Source: Vitellaria paradoxa (Eukaryota > Streptophyta > Magnoliopsida > Ericales > Sapotaceae). Taken from it: a stretch of DNA of 64,000 bases. A model generated the notes under the pieces. It worked only from the letters and a program-made list of their open reading frames with translations. It was not told where the DNA came from and did not search any database. The DNA lies in the NCBI GenBank assembly GCA_019916065.1, contig CM034233.1, forward strand, positions 26,609,936 to 26,673,935, given 5' to 3'. Numbering within the stretch: the stretch's first letter is position 1; each line of letters starts with the position of its first letter. Made by a program: the position numbers and the translations under genes. This document shows, in pieces, positions 24,740 through 36,632 of this stretch.

Positions 24740-26105
24740 GCGGAAAGGTTAGTTAAAAAGTTTGACGGATGGAACAAGAAGTCTAATCTAGTGGGCCAGT
24801 TTTGATTGACCTAACAGGAACACCTTGCCATCCCGGCCCTCTTGATCCCTAGGCCGCAAACAATATGGAGTCAAGTCACCTAATGCGCAATATACGTGGA
24901 TCCCATTCACAAGGCCACATGTAAGTGCACACTGATTGTAATTTTTATTTATTTTGAATACAATTAAAATAGAAATATTAACAAGTTTGATTTAAATAGT
25001 AAATATTGAACGATTAAAAGATATTTAAACAAATAGTGCATGTAATTAAGAGGCATTTAAAAAAAAATCTATAAGAAAACGGGTAGTTAAATGGTATCTA
25101 AAGAGGACAAAAAATTAAAAAGGTAAAATTATTTATTTAACGTATAGAATTTTAAAAATTATTTATGCTCTCTTTCAAATTGTTAGTGACTATTAGTTAT
25201 TAAGGGATATTAATAAAATAAAATAAAAAATAATTTACCAAAGAATTAGTTTCATCAAATTTGTGATTTTATTAAATTTACGCATTCACTAATTGTCTTT
25301 GGCATTACTTTACACAATAGTATAGATATATATACATTAATAAACTCGGATAATTGAGTCTAAAAGGTACTGTACTGGGGGCCCTCAACCTAGGGTTGGC
25401 CGGGAACTGAGTTTCTGTTTTTTCTTTTTTTCTTTTTTTCTTTTCTTTTTTACAAGTGAAAATCTATGCCTAGAGTTTAGCCCAACAAATAAGAATTTAG
25501 AATGATTGAGGTTATATTTGGGTACTAAAAGTATTTTTTATTTTTTAACTTTTTCTTTTCGTCTTGTATCGTTTTTTACTAAATTTTTTTTTTAAATTAT
25601 AATTTTTAAACATGTTAATCGCATAAATAGAAACACAAATCAAAAAATGACTTTATCTTGAGTGAAAATTAGAAAAAAAAAAAAAAGAAAGTTAATTTTT
25701 ATTTTTTTTTTAGTGGATAACTTTACTTAAACAAACTTTTTTTTTTTTTTTAAGGAATGTAGTTGACACACCTAGCAATTATAACTTGGGGAAAAAAAAA
25801 AAAAAAAGCTTAAATTTTGGTAAAAGATGTGATATAAGATAAAGTAAATTATAAAAAAAAATTAAACATTAATTTTTTCGTGTTGAGTTCAATTCTCGAA
25901 TTTATTGCATGAAAAGTATAATTTTTCATTTTTTTTTTTCCGAGCCAGCTGTCGTGTCAAATTAAAGAGAAGATTTTTTTACGTTCCTAGTGTCTCAGGA
26001 ATCCAAACGGTACAACTGCCCTTTGTTTTCTTGACGATGATCCAAGGGAATTTACCGGACTTACGGGGAGGTATAAATTTATCAAAAGTTATTAATTGCC
26101 ATTTT
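24740..26105. other. AT-rich intergenic DNA
   Basis: No gene supported. It has many long A and T runs (25430, 25672, 25740, 25795). The only GGTACTGT word noticed outside the MULE lies near 25366, in no array, and is taken as chance. Confidence 0.35.
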
Positions 26106-26109
26106 TAAT

Positions 26110-26537
26110 ATGTCTGCTGAAATAAATTGTAATATTTAGTAATTTTTTACAATTTTTAGATGTTTGGCAAAAATTGTTAATAATTTTTGGTAATCTTTAA
26201 CAATTTTTAGTAATATTTGACAGTTTTTAATAACTTTTGATAACTTATAAATTAAAAAAATATTGTAACTGGGTAGAAAAGTAGTAAAAATTAATGATTT
26301 ATCAAACACTAAAGAATCAAAAGTTGGTAATTTTTTTATCAAAAATTGTGCCTCCAAAACCCTCTAACAATGCTAACATCACTTTTGAGGTTTACCATGT
26401 AATATTAATGATGTATTTGGCACACTGAAAAATACTGAAAATTTTTCAAAACTTTTAAAAATATTTAAAAGTTATTTACTTTTTGTTTCATTATACAAAT
26501 TACGAACTTACAAATTATTTTAAATTATCTCACTTTT
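26110..26537. repeat. two AT-rich MITE-like repeats side by side
   Basis: 26110-26365 is built from TTTTTAGTAATATTTGACAG-like quasi-repeats and ends GCCTCCAAAACCCTC, like the 21957 family. 26406-26537 (TTTGGCACACTGAAAAATAC onward) matches the GAGATAAA family in reverse. The hAT element inserted at or just beyond the tip of the second. Confidence 0.4.
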
Positions 26538-26559
26538 GTCACTCTTAGTGGTGTAAACA

Positions 26560-26720
26560 GGGTCGGGTCGACCTCGACCTTGACCCTAAGTCCGTACTGC
26601 CTTGACCCGACCATGCCCTAAACCCTTGGGTTAGGGCTTGGGCCGAGGTCTCCAGCCCGCAACCCCACCCGACCCTAAAGCCCGCCGACCCACGACCCCC
26701 AACAAATCCCCCCAAGAATG
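26560..26720. repeat. left subterminal GGGTCG/CCCGAC repeats of the hAT
   Basis: Dense words of the type GGGTCGG, CGACCC, CTTGGGTTAGGG, GACCCTAA. A matching GC-rich block lies at the right end (about 29680-29795). The rest of the element is AT-rich, so these blocks stand out; they are probably transposase-binding repeats. Confidence 0.6.
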
Positions 26721-27187
26721 GCTCTTCTTTCACAAAATCATAGTCTGACTTTTCAAACTTTGATTAAATTTTTTTTCCAACGGATAGTCAACACTTTTTT
26801 TTTTCTTTCTTGGCAACTAGCCATTGCCTCCTCCCAACATCTTTCTTATTTTTTTTAATTACAATTTAACCCCTAAACGAATTACAAACCCACCCCAATC
26901 ATCTATTATAAATACCCCCTCCATCTTCAAGCTAAAAGTCACCAAAAAAATTCTCATTCTCTCTTGTATACTCTACTCTTTCAAGTCTTAAGGCTCAAGC
27001 TACTATTCTTCAATTGTGCTAAAGTGCTCCAAATTTGAAATCAATATTAAAAGATCAAGTGGTCCAAGATTTCAAATTATTCCAAATTAGTAATTTAATT
27101 TTGCATACTTTATTTTTTTTGTTAACTCCACACATACATTTTTTTATTTTGCTACTTTAAATTTTTTTATCAAATTAATTTTTTCAA

Positions 27188-29398
27188 ATGGGTCCTAGAT
27201 ACTCTCATTTTTTTGATTTGGAGGGTGAAGACTCTTACACTTCTTCCACCCACGAGCCATTTGCAGCACTAACACCCTCTAGCACAAGTAACTACTATTG
27301 CTGCATCATTATCGCGGCAGTGTGCGAATTCAAAAGTGTGGGATTTTTTTTACTAGAATTACACACGATAATGGAATGGTTAAAGCAAAATGCAATATTT
27401 GTGGGGATTTATGAGATGGTAGGCCAACCTTTGTGACTACTCACTTAGTAAAGACATTTAAATAAAAAGCACATACAAGATTCCTGCATCAATTTTGTTA
27501 TTGATCGATACTTTTCCCATGCTACGCAATCTCAATTAGGTAGTGAAGGAGGTAATTTAAGTATCTTTAATTACTTATGATTCTATAAGAGCACAAAGTA
27601 ATTTAATTAGATTTATTGTTAAAGATGAACAACCATTTTACAATGGGAGAAAATTTAAATTTAGAAGAATTTACTCACGATAGTTTTTCACAACAATTTC
27701 ATGGTTTTTCAATAGAGAAATTATGTTTTACGAGATTTTGAAACAAAAAAAAAAACAATTAAAAACTTTTTTTGAAAAATTTGAAGGAAATATCTGTTTA
27801 ACTTTCGATATGTGAAGTTCTCATCAATTTCAATATATTTGTATAACTGCACATTACATTGATGAAAATTAGAATTTAAATAGTCGCATTATTTCTTTTA
27901 AATTAGTTAAACAATCTTACACTGGAGTGAGTGTTAGAAAAATTATTTTTAATGAACTTGCATTATGGGGATTAACTAGAAAAATATTTTCTATTAGTTT
28001 AGATAATGCTTGATATAATAATTTTTTTTGGTAAGTATTCATATAATAATGTTTGTTTTGATTACTTAAATAATATTTTGTCTTCAAATGATGTTTTATT
28101 GCAAGGGCACTATTGTGCCCATATTCTTAATTTAATTGCAATAGTGAGATTAGATGATTTGGACCCCTCTATTAATAAAATAAAATAAAATGAACTTTCT
28201 ATTATGAGTTCTTCAAAAAGAGTTCATATATTTAGGAGTATATGTAGCTAATTAAATTTAAAACCTAGAAAATTACCTATTGAAATTAATAAAAGATGGA
28301 ATTCAACTTATATTATGTTGAAAGCGACTACTAAATATCAAAGAGCAATCAGTTTAGAAACTATTTTGGACATTGATTGGGCCAATGCAATTTTTTTATA
28401 AAGTTTTTTTTTACATATTTTTGATGTTGCAACTAAAATATTTTGTAGAGTTTATTCTCCTATATCTTCTACAGTTATTTATCCATTGGCTGCTATTGAT
28501 GATGTTTTCAAAAAATATTTTACCCAACCCTATTATAGTACTATGGTTATTAACATGATGGAAAATTTTAATAAATATTTTCAATCACTTCATGTATATT
28601 TTAGTTATACAACTATTTTAGACCCTAGATATAAAGAAGATAATCTTCTTGTATTCTCAGAAATGATATATGGTTTTGAAAGTGCCAACAAGTAATTAAA
28701 TAACATTAAATAGCAATTGGAACTTATACTGGGTAGGTATAATAGTAATAGTAATCATACACATGCCCAACCGACAACCACAATACAATTATCTCATCCT
28801 AATTTTGACAACACCTCCCTTTGGGATCGAGCGAAACATCGACGAACGAATGCATCAACAAGTAGCGGCTCATCTTTATTCGATCTGCAATGTTATTTAA
28901 GTATATTTCTAGTACAAAATGAAAATGATTTCAATCTTTTAAACTGGTAGAAGTAACAATAACTTAAGTTTCCAATCATTTCAGCTTTTGTCCATGATAT
29001 CCTCGGATTTCCGGCTTCTACCATAGCATTTAAACAAGCATTCAGTGCAAGTGGGATTAATGTTTTGCATGTATTTCTGTTTGAAGAAGGTGGACCAAAG
29101 GCTAGTTTCAGTAACAAGTTTCCATGCCATTTTCATATGCAGAGCCTTGGCCACATCTTGAAAAGATCGAATTAGAAGGCCCCCTTCTTCGAGGGTGGAG
29201 GAGACCGCATTCCATGCCACCTAATGTCTGTGGGGTAGAAGTCGATTAGCCCTGAATACAATAGAAGTCTTAATGTGTTTGCGAGATTGGTATCTCGTCG
29301 ACAAAAGAGATCAACAAGCCAACGAAAAAGAGAAACTTGCTCTTAACTTTGAAGCAATGTATTTGGGTGAAGTAGAAGAACATAGTAATGATTATTGA
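27188..29398 (+). pseudogene. hAT transposase remnant
   Basis: Likely start ATGGGTCC at 27188. A BED zinc finger follows in a shifted frame (NGMVKAKCNICG, about 27370-27405, then the histidine part by 27475). Middle pieces include YICITAHYIDEN (about 27835), RIISFKLV, ALWGLTRKIFSISLDNA (about 27960), GHYCAHILNLI (about 28110), INKRWNSTYIMLKATTKYQ (about 28290) and TTILDPRYKEDNLL (about 28610). The hAT C-terminal dimerisation region is AFVHDILGFPAST...AFKQAFSASG (about 28985-29055), then, after a foreign insertion, SRLALNTIEVLMCLRDWYL to a TGA at 29396-29398. Several stops and frame changes show it is inactive. Confidence 0.85.
29056..29239 (-). mobile_element. LINE reverse-transcriptase C-terminal fragment inside the hAT gene
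   Basis: On the - strand this segment reads EEGGLLIRSFQDVAKALHMK, followed by MAWKLVTETSLWSTFFKQKY, the conserved stretch between RT and the zf-RVT region of plant non-LTR retrotransposons. It splits the hAT dimerisation domain exactly between SASG and SRLAL and runs against it. About 184 bp, no poly-A tail and no obvious target duplication, so it looks like filler DNA taken up during break repair, not a normal LINE insertion. Confidence 0.75.
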
Positions 29399-29816
29399 GA
29401 ATGATGTATAGATAGAGTAATTTTTACAAATGATAGTCAGGCTTATAGGTGCCAACTTAGTTGAGATGTGTAAGATTTGAAGTGATGCATTTATAAATTT
29501 ACTTTATGTTTTTTTAATTTACAAGTCTACATTTGTAAATTTGTAAGGCAAATATAATTGTTTGTTTTTTAATAAATTTTAATTTTTTTCAATGAATGTT
29601 TTAAAGTGTTTGTATAAATTTTATTTGTATTTTATTTAATTTACAAAAAGTATTAAAAAATATTAAAAAAAATTCTAAGTCAGCTAGGGTCGGACCAACC
29701 CGACCTGACCCTAAGAGGGGAAGGATCAACAAGGCAGGCCGGTTACGGACCGAGTTAGTCATGGGTCTAGGGTCGGGTCGGATCAGGTCTGACCCTTTTA
29801 TACCACTAGTCACTCT

Positions 29817-31227
29817 AAGCTCCCCTAGATTGTGAGATATTAGTTTGAAATTGAATAGATGATGACAGAATTAAGTTAAAATTTTTATTTAAAATTTTTT
29901 TAAATATATTTTTGCTGTAAAGTGTAAACAGTGGATTTTGATTCTACAATTCACTATCTCAATATCCAATCAGATAAACCCTCTAACCCTGAAAGAATCG
30001 AATTAGCCGCCCGTTATAAGAATTTACCATCTGCATTTGGGAACAGTGGGTTAAGGTGCAGTCAAGGTTACGTAGATTGAAAATGATAGAAGTAAAAGTT
30101 AAAACTAAATAAATAAAAGATAAATTACACTCGCGCCCTCTTTTATTATTATTTTTCTAATAAATAACACTCTTTACGTTTAAAGGAAGAATCAATTTTG
30201 TTTGTTTGGTTGTTTGTTTGTTTTTTTTAGTTTAGATTTCCCCTAAGCTTCCTTTGGATAATTAACAATTTTAAATTAATAAATTTAAAGACTAAAAGTG
30301 AGATATAGTTAATCTATATAATAATACAAAAAAAATTTTTAATAATTGCTAAAGAAAATAATAGAGTCACTAATTATTAAATTAATGGAACTACTATTAT
30401 AAATAATTTTAAATAATTATTTCTTCATATTATTTCAGATCTCTCATAATTTATCATATTAAATTATTAAAATTCATAATAAAATTCTTATTTAAACTAA
30501 TAAAATTATATTTGAGCAATTCTCTTTAAATCGAAATTTTTTGATTCCAAATCTCTAAAAAATTCTAATGTCATTTATAACAACTCAAAAATAATACACA
30601 AAAACTTATTAATATTAAATATTTTAATACAATTAATTGAAATTTTACTACTTACTATTTACATGAAAACATTTTTGTTAGTTCATGAAGAATTCTTTTT
30701 TGTCAACTTTTTAGTATTATATTTTAGACGAAATTGGTTAAAACTTTTCCAAATAAAAGAAGTTAAAATACTTTTTAATGTAAAATATGTTTAATACTTT
30801 TTTAAAATGTAAAAAAAAATTCTCATGTAATTTATTTATAAAAAGAATAAAATAAGAGAAAAAAATGAGAAAGAGGGGAATGTTTTTTTACTTTAATAGG
30901 GATCACAGAAACAACAATTTGAGTCTTGATTTGATTTATTTACTAAACTAGAGGCAAAGTTAATAGAAGTCCTGCTGTGAACAACTTTTGATATTACCCT
31001 ATCAATTTAAATTGAGCTAAAATTAAATAAAATTTAAATGTTTTATTTTATTGAACTAAGTATAATTTATTTTATTACAATATTTATTGTCTATTAAAAT
31101 AATTTTAATTTAATAGAATAAATTATTTAAATTTTAATTCAATTTTAATTGAATTTAAATTAATAGGGTCACTCCAAAATTCATCAACAACGTATCTTTT
31201 AATGAAATTATAAGCGGATTTCAATAT
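29817..31227. other. AT-rich intergenic DNA
   Basis: No gene or bounded element seen. It contains many ATTTAAAT/AATTTTAATT words. Confidence 0.35.
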
Positions 31228-31951
31228 TTAGAGGCCGGTTGGAGGTTAAAATTCAAGAAAAAAAGTAAAATTTTTGATAATTTTTTGTGTGTTTCTTTGT
31301 TATATTTTTTGGCCCCGTTTGAAGTAAGAAAAAACGAGATAAATTGAGATAAAATGTGATTTGGAGTTAATTTTGGCGCCATTTTTTTCTGAAGAGTAAC
31401 AAACCATTGGAATGGTTTTTCAAATTCGTTTCCACGAATTCGAAAAAATTCATAAAAAATAGCAACAATGGTACTCGTTTGAAAACTTTTGACACGAAGA
31501 ATATGATTGTATAAAAAATTTATACATTCGGTTAACCTACTTTCAGATTTTTTTATTTTTTTTAGCGAAATATTAAATTTTTTAAAATTAGTGATGGTGG
31601 GAAAATTAGAGGTGATGGGTTGTTAGAGATTTATAGAGTTTTTTTGAGATATATTGTATGCCAAACCGACCCTTTGTGTATTTGGTGGAATAAAATGTAT
31701 TTTTTAGCACTTTTTGTAACTTTTAAGTATTTGATAAACTTTTTACTGTATCAAATAAAAAAATGGTAATTTTTTTTGTGTTTAGTATTTTTTTACTGAA
31801 ATAAATCAAAAAAATGATAACCTTTTATTTTATTTTTTACTGTAACAAATAAAAAATTAAAAAAATTATAATTTTACTAAACATATCATAAATTATAAAA
31901 TATATTTTTTAATACTTTTTTACTAATTTTTAAACCTCCAAACGACCCTTA
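31228..31951. mobile_element. MITE (TTA duplication) split by a second MITE
   Basis: The outer element spans 31231-31948 between TTA (31228-31230) and TTA (31949-31951). Its ends are GAGGCCGGTTGGAGG and, reversed, GGGTCGTTTGGAGG. Its inner sequence matches the 50327-50645 family but is interrupted after TTTGTTATATTTTTT by another element (31311-31672), after which the family sequence resumes as TTTGTGTATTTGGTGGAA. Confidence 0.6.
31311..31672 (+). mobile_element. 362-bp MITE nested inside another MITE
   Basis: Ends GGCCCCGTTTGAAGTAAG at left and, reversed, GGGTCGGTTTGGCATAC at right. The whole length matches 55892-56252 in the opposite orientation, with shared inner words TTTTGGCGCCA, AACGAGTACCATTG (reversed here) and TAGGTTATCCGAATG-like. 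This defines it as a separate unit from its host element. Confidence 0.65.
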
Positions 31952-32700
31952 AATAAAAGTGTTCAACGCCATAAACAACTTTAAACAAATATGCGTACGA
32001 CGTTGGCTACTAACGAAGCCGTCAATAGACAATATGGTCTTTAATTGAATAAGTACTCGTATTGATATATATATTTTTTCCCTTGTCGGCTTATCCCTGT
32101 TGAAGCAAGAAATCCGTGAGTAGAGAGCATGCTGGGCAGTCCGTGCAGGCATTGGGGGATGGGAGCAATGATGGTCCTTGCACTTACAAATTTGCTTTAC
32201 GCACTCTTTTCTTCCGCCTTTAGGACCGGAGGTCCTCCAGTCACAACTTACCATGGCTCCGTTTGAAATAAAATAAAATTTTACGAATTTTTAAAAATAT
32301 AAATTACATAAATTACGAGATAATAAAATTTAAATTCTTTATTAACTGTACAAATTATAAGATATTTATTTTTATAATTTGATTTTATATGCTTTTATAC
32401 AACTTCAAACACACCTAATACCTATACAGGAGTAATTACAATAGTTTGATTAGTTAAAATTAATCAAAATTTTTTAATTTTAACTCATTTATTATATTTT
32501 TTTAATCAAAATTTATTACATATCATTTTTTTATTAAATTTTTATATTTTTACTATACTTTTAAACTTTTGCCAATCAAACACTCTCATATATGCCTAAA
32601 GGTATAGAAATATAATTTGACGTATAAATAGTTTAAATTTAAATTTATAAAGCTAAGGTAAAAAAAATGTGAAAATAACCTAAAAAAATAAAATTTACTA
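31952..32700. other. intergenic DNA with a GAGATAAA-family repeat
   Basis: 31955-32250 is more balanced in base composition but shows no recognised product. 32254-32425 (GCTCCGTTTGAAATAAAATA to TTCAAACACACC) looks like another member of the short MITE family. Confidence 0.35.
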
Positions 32701-32749
32701 ACTAAAAGAGATTAAAATATCCATATAGTATTTAAAAAAATATGGGAAG

Positions 32750-34065
32750 AATGAGAGAAAAAAAAATAATTATGAACATTGAGCAAATCTAACCGTTGAA
32801 AATATTTCAAATTCAAAATTTTAAGTTTTCTTATTATATAAATGACACAAAGAGTATAAAATGTTTGTATTTAAAAATTAAGTTTTAAGTACATATTAAA
32901 ATTAAAATTGTAATTTAAATGTTTATTTTTTAATAAAATTTTAAAGAAAAATAAAGTTTAAATATTTTTAAATAAAAAATTTTGTTTGTTTTATCTAATA
33001 GGTATCCATACATTATTTAATAAATGTGTATAATTTTATTATTTATTATAAGAATTATCAAAATTTTTAAAATATTAATTTAAAAACTTTTATATATAAA
33101 AATTATTCAAAAAAATATATGTAAATAAGATGAATCATATTTTCATGTGATGTGACCAAAAAGACAATCAAAGTGGAGAAAAAAAGAAGTAATCGTAGAT
33201 ATTTAACAAATCCAACAGTTAAAAAATTCTCAAATTCAAAATTTAAAATTCAAAATTTGATATAAAAAGTGTATGTATTAAAAATTTAAGTTTTAAGCAC
33301 ATTTAAATTGAAATGTTAATTTACATGTTTATTTTTTAATAAAATTTTAAAGAAAGTTAAATGTTAATTTACATGTTTATTTTTTAATAAAATTTTAAAG
33401 AAAGTTAAAGTTTAAATATATTTTTTAAATAAAAAATTTAATTAACTTTATCTAATAGATATTCATACATTATTTAATAAATGTATATAATTTTATTATT
33501 TATTATAAATATTATCAAATTTTTTAAAATATTAATTTTAAAACTTTTAAATATAAAAAGTATTAAAAAAATATATGAAAATAGTGAGGGATTATTGTTT
33601 TCATGTGATGTGACTAAAAAGACAACCAAGTGGAGAAAGAAATAAGTAATCCTGGCCACGGAATAATCTTAGAGTTGAAAAAATCTCAAATTCAAATTTT
33701 AAATTTCTTTATTATATAAATAATACAAATAGTATAAAATTGTATGTATTTAAGATTTAAAATTTAAGTACATTAAAATTGAAATTTAAATATATTTTTA
33801 AATAAAAAATTAGTTGACATAAATGAATTAATCATTTTGACTCACTATTTTTACTAATAAATGCAACAATATTTACTTCAATCATCTAATCGTTTTTTTA
33901 ATTTTTTAATTCACAAGAACTCGGGATTTATTGTGAGGGTAAATCTTTCACCTGTAAATTCAATTATCTAATAAGTATATTATTTAATAAATGTGTACAA
34001 TTGTATTATTTATTATAAAAAATAAAATAAAATTTTATTAAAAAATTTTTATTAAATGGCGTTGG
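32750..34065 (+). repeat. AT-rich tandem array, unit about 458 bp
   Basis: About three imperfect copies. TTTCATGTGATGTGAC occurs at 33141 and 33599; ACATTATTTAATAAATGTG-like words occur near 33011, 33468 and 33976; AGTATAAAATGT-like words near 32854 and 33731. The second copy has an extra 45-base duplication (AATGTTAATTTACATG at about 33315 and 33360). No coding potential. Confidence 0.65.
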
Positions 34066-34330
34066 ATTAAAATATCAGCTACGTTAAAATAATTTTCAAA
34101 ATAATTAAAACAGTTTAAAATGGTTAATGGTTAAAATATTTTAGAATGGTTAAAAAATTTATTTAAAAAAATTTTATTCGATAAAAAATTCAAAAATTAA
34201 AACGTCAGCCACGTTACAATTACTAAAACCAACCCCCGGGCGCTGCCGCTCTGAGAACCCAACTTTTGAAACCCAGTAAACCTAGCAACGTAGGACAAAT
34301 GCCCGATCAAAAAGTAGTGATTTATTTGGT

Positions 34331-34671
34331 GGGTGTTTGGCAACTCAAAAATTAATAAAAAAATATTAAAAATTAAGTTTTGTGTGTTTGGTAAAATTAT
34401 AAATTTTTTTATTTTTTTGATTTGTTACAGTAAAAAGTACCATTTCATAATTATAACTTTTTTGATTTGCTACAGTAAAAAATATACCAAATACCCAAAA
34501 ATTATAACTTTTTTGTTTTGCTACAGTAAAAAATTTACCAAACACTCAAAAGTTACTAAAAAAATATTAAAAATTTCATTTAATTCAACCAAACACAGAA
34601 AAAAGAAAAAAAAAAAAAAAAACCAAAAAATTACCAAAATTTAAGTTTTTTTTTAACTTCAAAACACCCTC
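34331..34671. repeat. MITE of the 21957/50327 family
   Basis: Ends GGGTGTTTGGCAACTC and, reversed, GAGGGTGTTTTGAAG. The inner TTGCTACAGTAAAAAAT, TTACCAAACACTC and TTCAACCAAACACAG blocks match the other copies. No clear duplication at the borders. Confidence 0.5.
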
Positions 34672-34723
34672 TATATAGATATGTATATGTATACAGAGAG
34701 AGAGATATAAATATATTGACAGT

Positions 34724-34870
34724 GAGAGAGACCTTGGAGTTGGGACAGGGAAGCTAGAGTCACAAGACAACTCGCCCATGAGTGAGAGAGCGAGAGAGAG
34801 ATAGAGAGAGACCGACCTTGGAGTTGGGACAGGGAACCTGGCTGGAGTCACAAGACAACTCGCCCATGAA
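34724..34870 (+). repeat. 84-bp tandem duplication
   Basis: ACCTTGGAGTTGGGACAGGG and TCACAAGACAACTCGCCCAT occur twice, 84 bases apart (34731 and 34815), separated by AG-rich microsatellite. Non-coding as far as I can see. Confidence 0.6.
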
Positions 34871-35360
34871 TGGAAGCTGTGGGGTAAACCTATAAAAGTT
34901 AAAAATACAAGGAAGCGTGGTTGGGAATTGTGAAGGCATCTGAGGCTAGAAAATGGGCTTTTCACTCTTTGTTTCGGTTTTTCTGATTTGAATATTATCC
35001 TAGCACCGTGTACATCGACGCCGTTTCGAGTGTCATTTTTTATTAATAAATTTTAGTTTTTAAATTTTTCATTTTTTTAAATTGTTAGTAACTTTCTTTA
35101 ATTTTTTTAATTTTTTTAATTTTTTGAACCTTTATTAGTTGTTTTTAATTGTTTTAACAAACACGTTAAGGTTATGTTTAGAATGATAAAAAATGAGATA
35201 AAATTAGGTAAAATATGACTAGGGAAAACTTTTTACATTTGGTGCACACATCTCAAACTACATTTTTTGGAGAAAAATAGTAAGATTCATGTTCTAACGG
35301 ATTGGATTTCTGTTTTGACGGATTCAAAATTTTGGGCAGTCATGACTTCTTTGTATTATA

Positions 35361-35620
35361 ATCAGTTCAAACGAATTGTAGAAATTGTTTATATAGAAGT
35401 TAGCCGCACGAATCTATTAGAACGGTTTCTGCAATCCATTAGAACGGTTTCTACGACCCTACAAAAAAAGTCAAAGTGAGTATCATTACAATCAGTTCAA
35501 ACGAATTGTAGAAACTGTTTATACAGAAGTTAGCCGCACGAATCTATTAGAATGGTTTCTGCAATCCATTGGAACGATTTCTACGACCCCACAAAAAATA
35601 GTCAAAGTGAATATCATTCG
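35361..35620 (+). repeat. 130-bp tandem duplication
   Basis: ATCAGTTCAAACGAATTGTA and AGTTAGCCGCACGAATCTAT repeat at 35361 and 35491 with a few substitutions. Each unit itself holds a short internal repeat (GAACGGTTTCTGCAATCC / GAACGGTTTCTACGACC). It sits inside a larger element-like stretch (about 35165-35830) whose ends carry GATAAAAAATGAGATA and TGCACCAAATGCACCC. Confidence 0.55.
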
Positions 35621-36044
35621 GTAAGTTGGAGTCCATGGTGAGAATGGCGAAAAAATTTTTACTATTTGATTAACCAAATTCTAGTTATTAACTTTTTTTT
35701 GAAATGTATTGAATTTTTTTTTTGTTTTTGAGCTTTGAAAATGTAAGAATGTTTAAAAATGTATAGAAATTTTCAAAGATTTTTAAAAATTTTTACTAAA
35801 ATTTGGTGCACCAAATGCACCCTAAATATTCAACAATTCAAAATCAACAAAAAAAATAATTTTTTTTTTTTAAAAAAAGGTGAATTTCTCCTTTCCCATT
35901 TTCCACACATTTGAGCGTTGTTAGTTACTTCATTTCCTTTTTGTCATTGTCTTTTCATATCTAGGCCCTATTTTAAACTCACAATTTTTTAAGATTTCTG
36001 AAAATTTTTTGTAAGTAAAACTTTTGATGTTTTTGATAAAATAA

Positions 36045-36632
36045 GATACCATTTGGAGGTTTAATTTTCTGGATAATTTTGGAATTTGAAAGTTTGGCAA
36101 AACACTAAATTTTATCTTTTTTTTTTTTTCTCAGTAACAATAACTTGCTCAATAAAAAATTACTTAAATTTTTACCAAATCTATAAAAAATTGCCAAATT
36201 TTGTCAAATTTTTTTTCAAATACTCAAAAGTTATCAAAAACTACTAAAAGTTATTAAAAATTGTTACTTATTTTTACCAAACTTACAAAAAAATTTCAAC
36301 TAGCTACTTTTGGCAAAAAATACTAAAAGTTACTAAAACTTGGATTTTCAAGCGGCCCCCCAGCTAGAAATTTTTACTAATTTTTAGCACCTTTTAGGTA
36401 TTTGGTAAAAATTTTTGTCAATTTTTGTGTGTTTAATAAAAATTTTGATAACTTTTGAATTAGGTTAAAATAAAATGAACATTTATACCTTTGTCATGTA
36501 AGCAAAAATTGATATATTGGTAATATGTCATGTAGGCAAAACATCAACTTTTGACATTTTACCAAACACCTAAAACATTAAAAATTGATCTTTTTCTTTT
36601 CTAATTTTGCTCCTCCAAATAGGAGCCTCGAG
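36045..36632. repeat. AT-rich MITE-like repeats, two adjacent
   Basis: 36045-36360 runs from ATACCATTTGGAGGTTT to CAAGCGGCCCCCC. 36363-36632 continues with the same kind of quasi-repeat and ends GCTCCTCCAAATAGGAGCC. Both have the TTACTAAAAGTTACT texture of the family at 21957 and 50327. Confidence 0.4.

Larger units (their letters stand above)
26538..29816 (+). mobile_element. hAT-family DNA transposon with 8-bp target duplication GTCACTCT
   Basis: The element spans 26546-29808 (3263 bp) between GTCACTCT at 26538-26545 and 29809-29816. The left end is TAGTGGTGTAAACAGGGTCG; the right end read on the other strand is TAGTGGTATAAAAGGGTC. Just inside both ends are many GGGTCGG/CCGACCC words, the usual subterminal transposase sites of this hAT group. 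An 8-bp duplication plus a BED finger and hAT dimerisation remnants make the class certain. The transposase is decayed, so the element is non-autonomous today. Confidence 0.93.

Noticed and set aside
25360..25380. GGTACTGT word outside the MULE
   Set aside because: Single copy with no neighbours; expected by chance in a window of this size.
34585..34965. 126-codon open frame on - with SLSLYLSLALSL repeats
   Set aside because: Generated by an AG microsatellite and the 84-bp duplication.
35267..35479. 70-codon open frame
   Set aside because: Falls across the 130-bp duplication; the second repeat copy breaks the frame.
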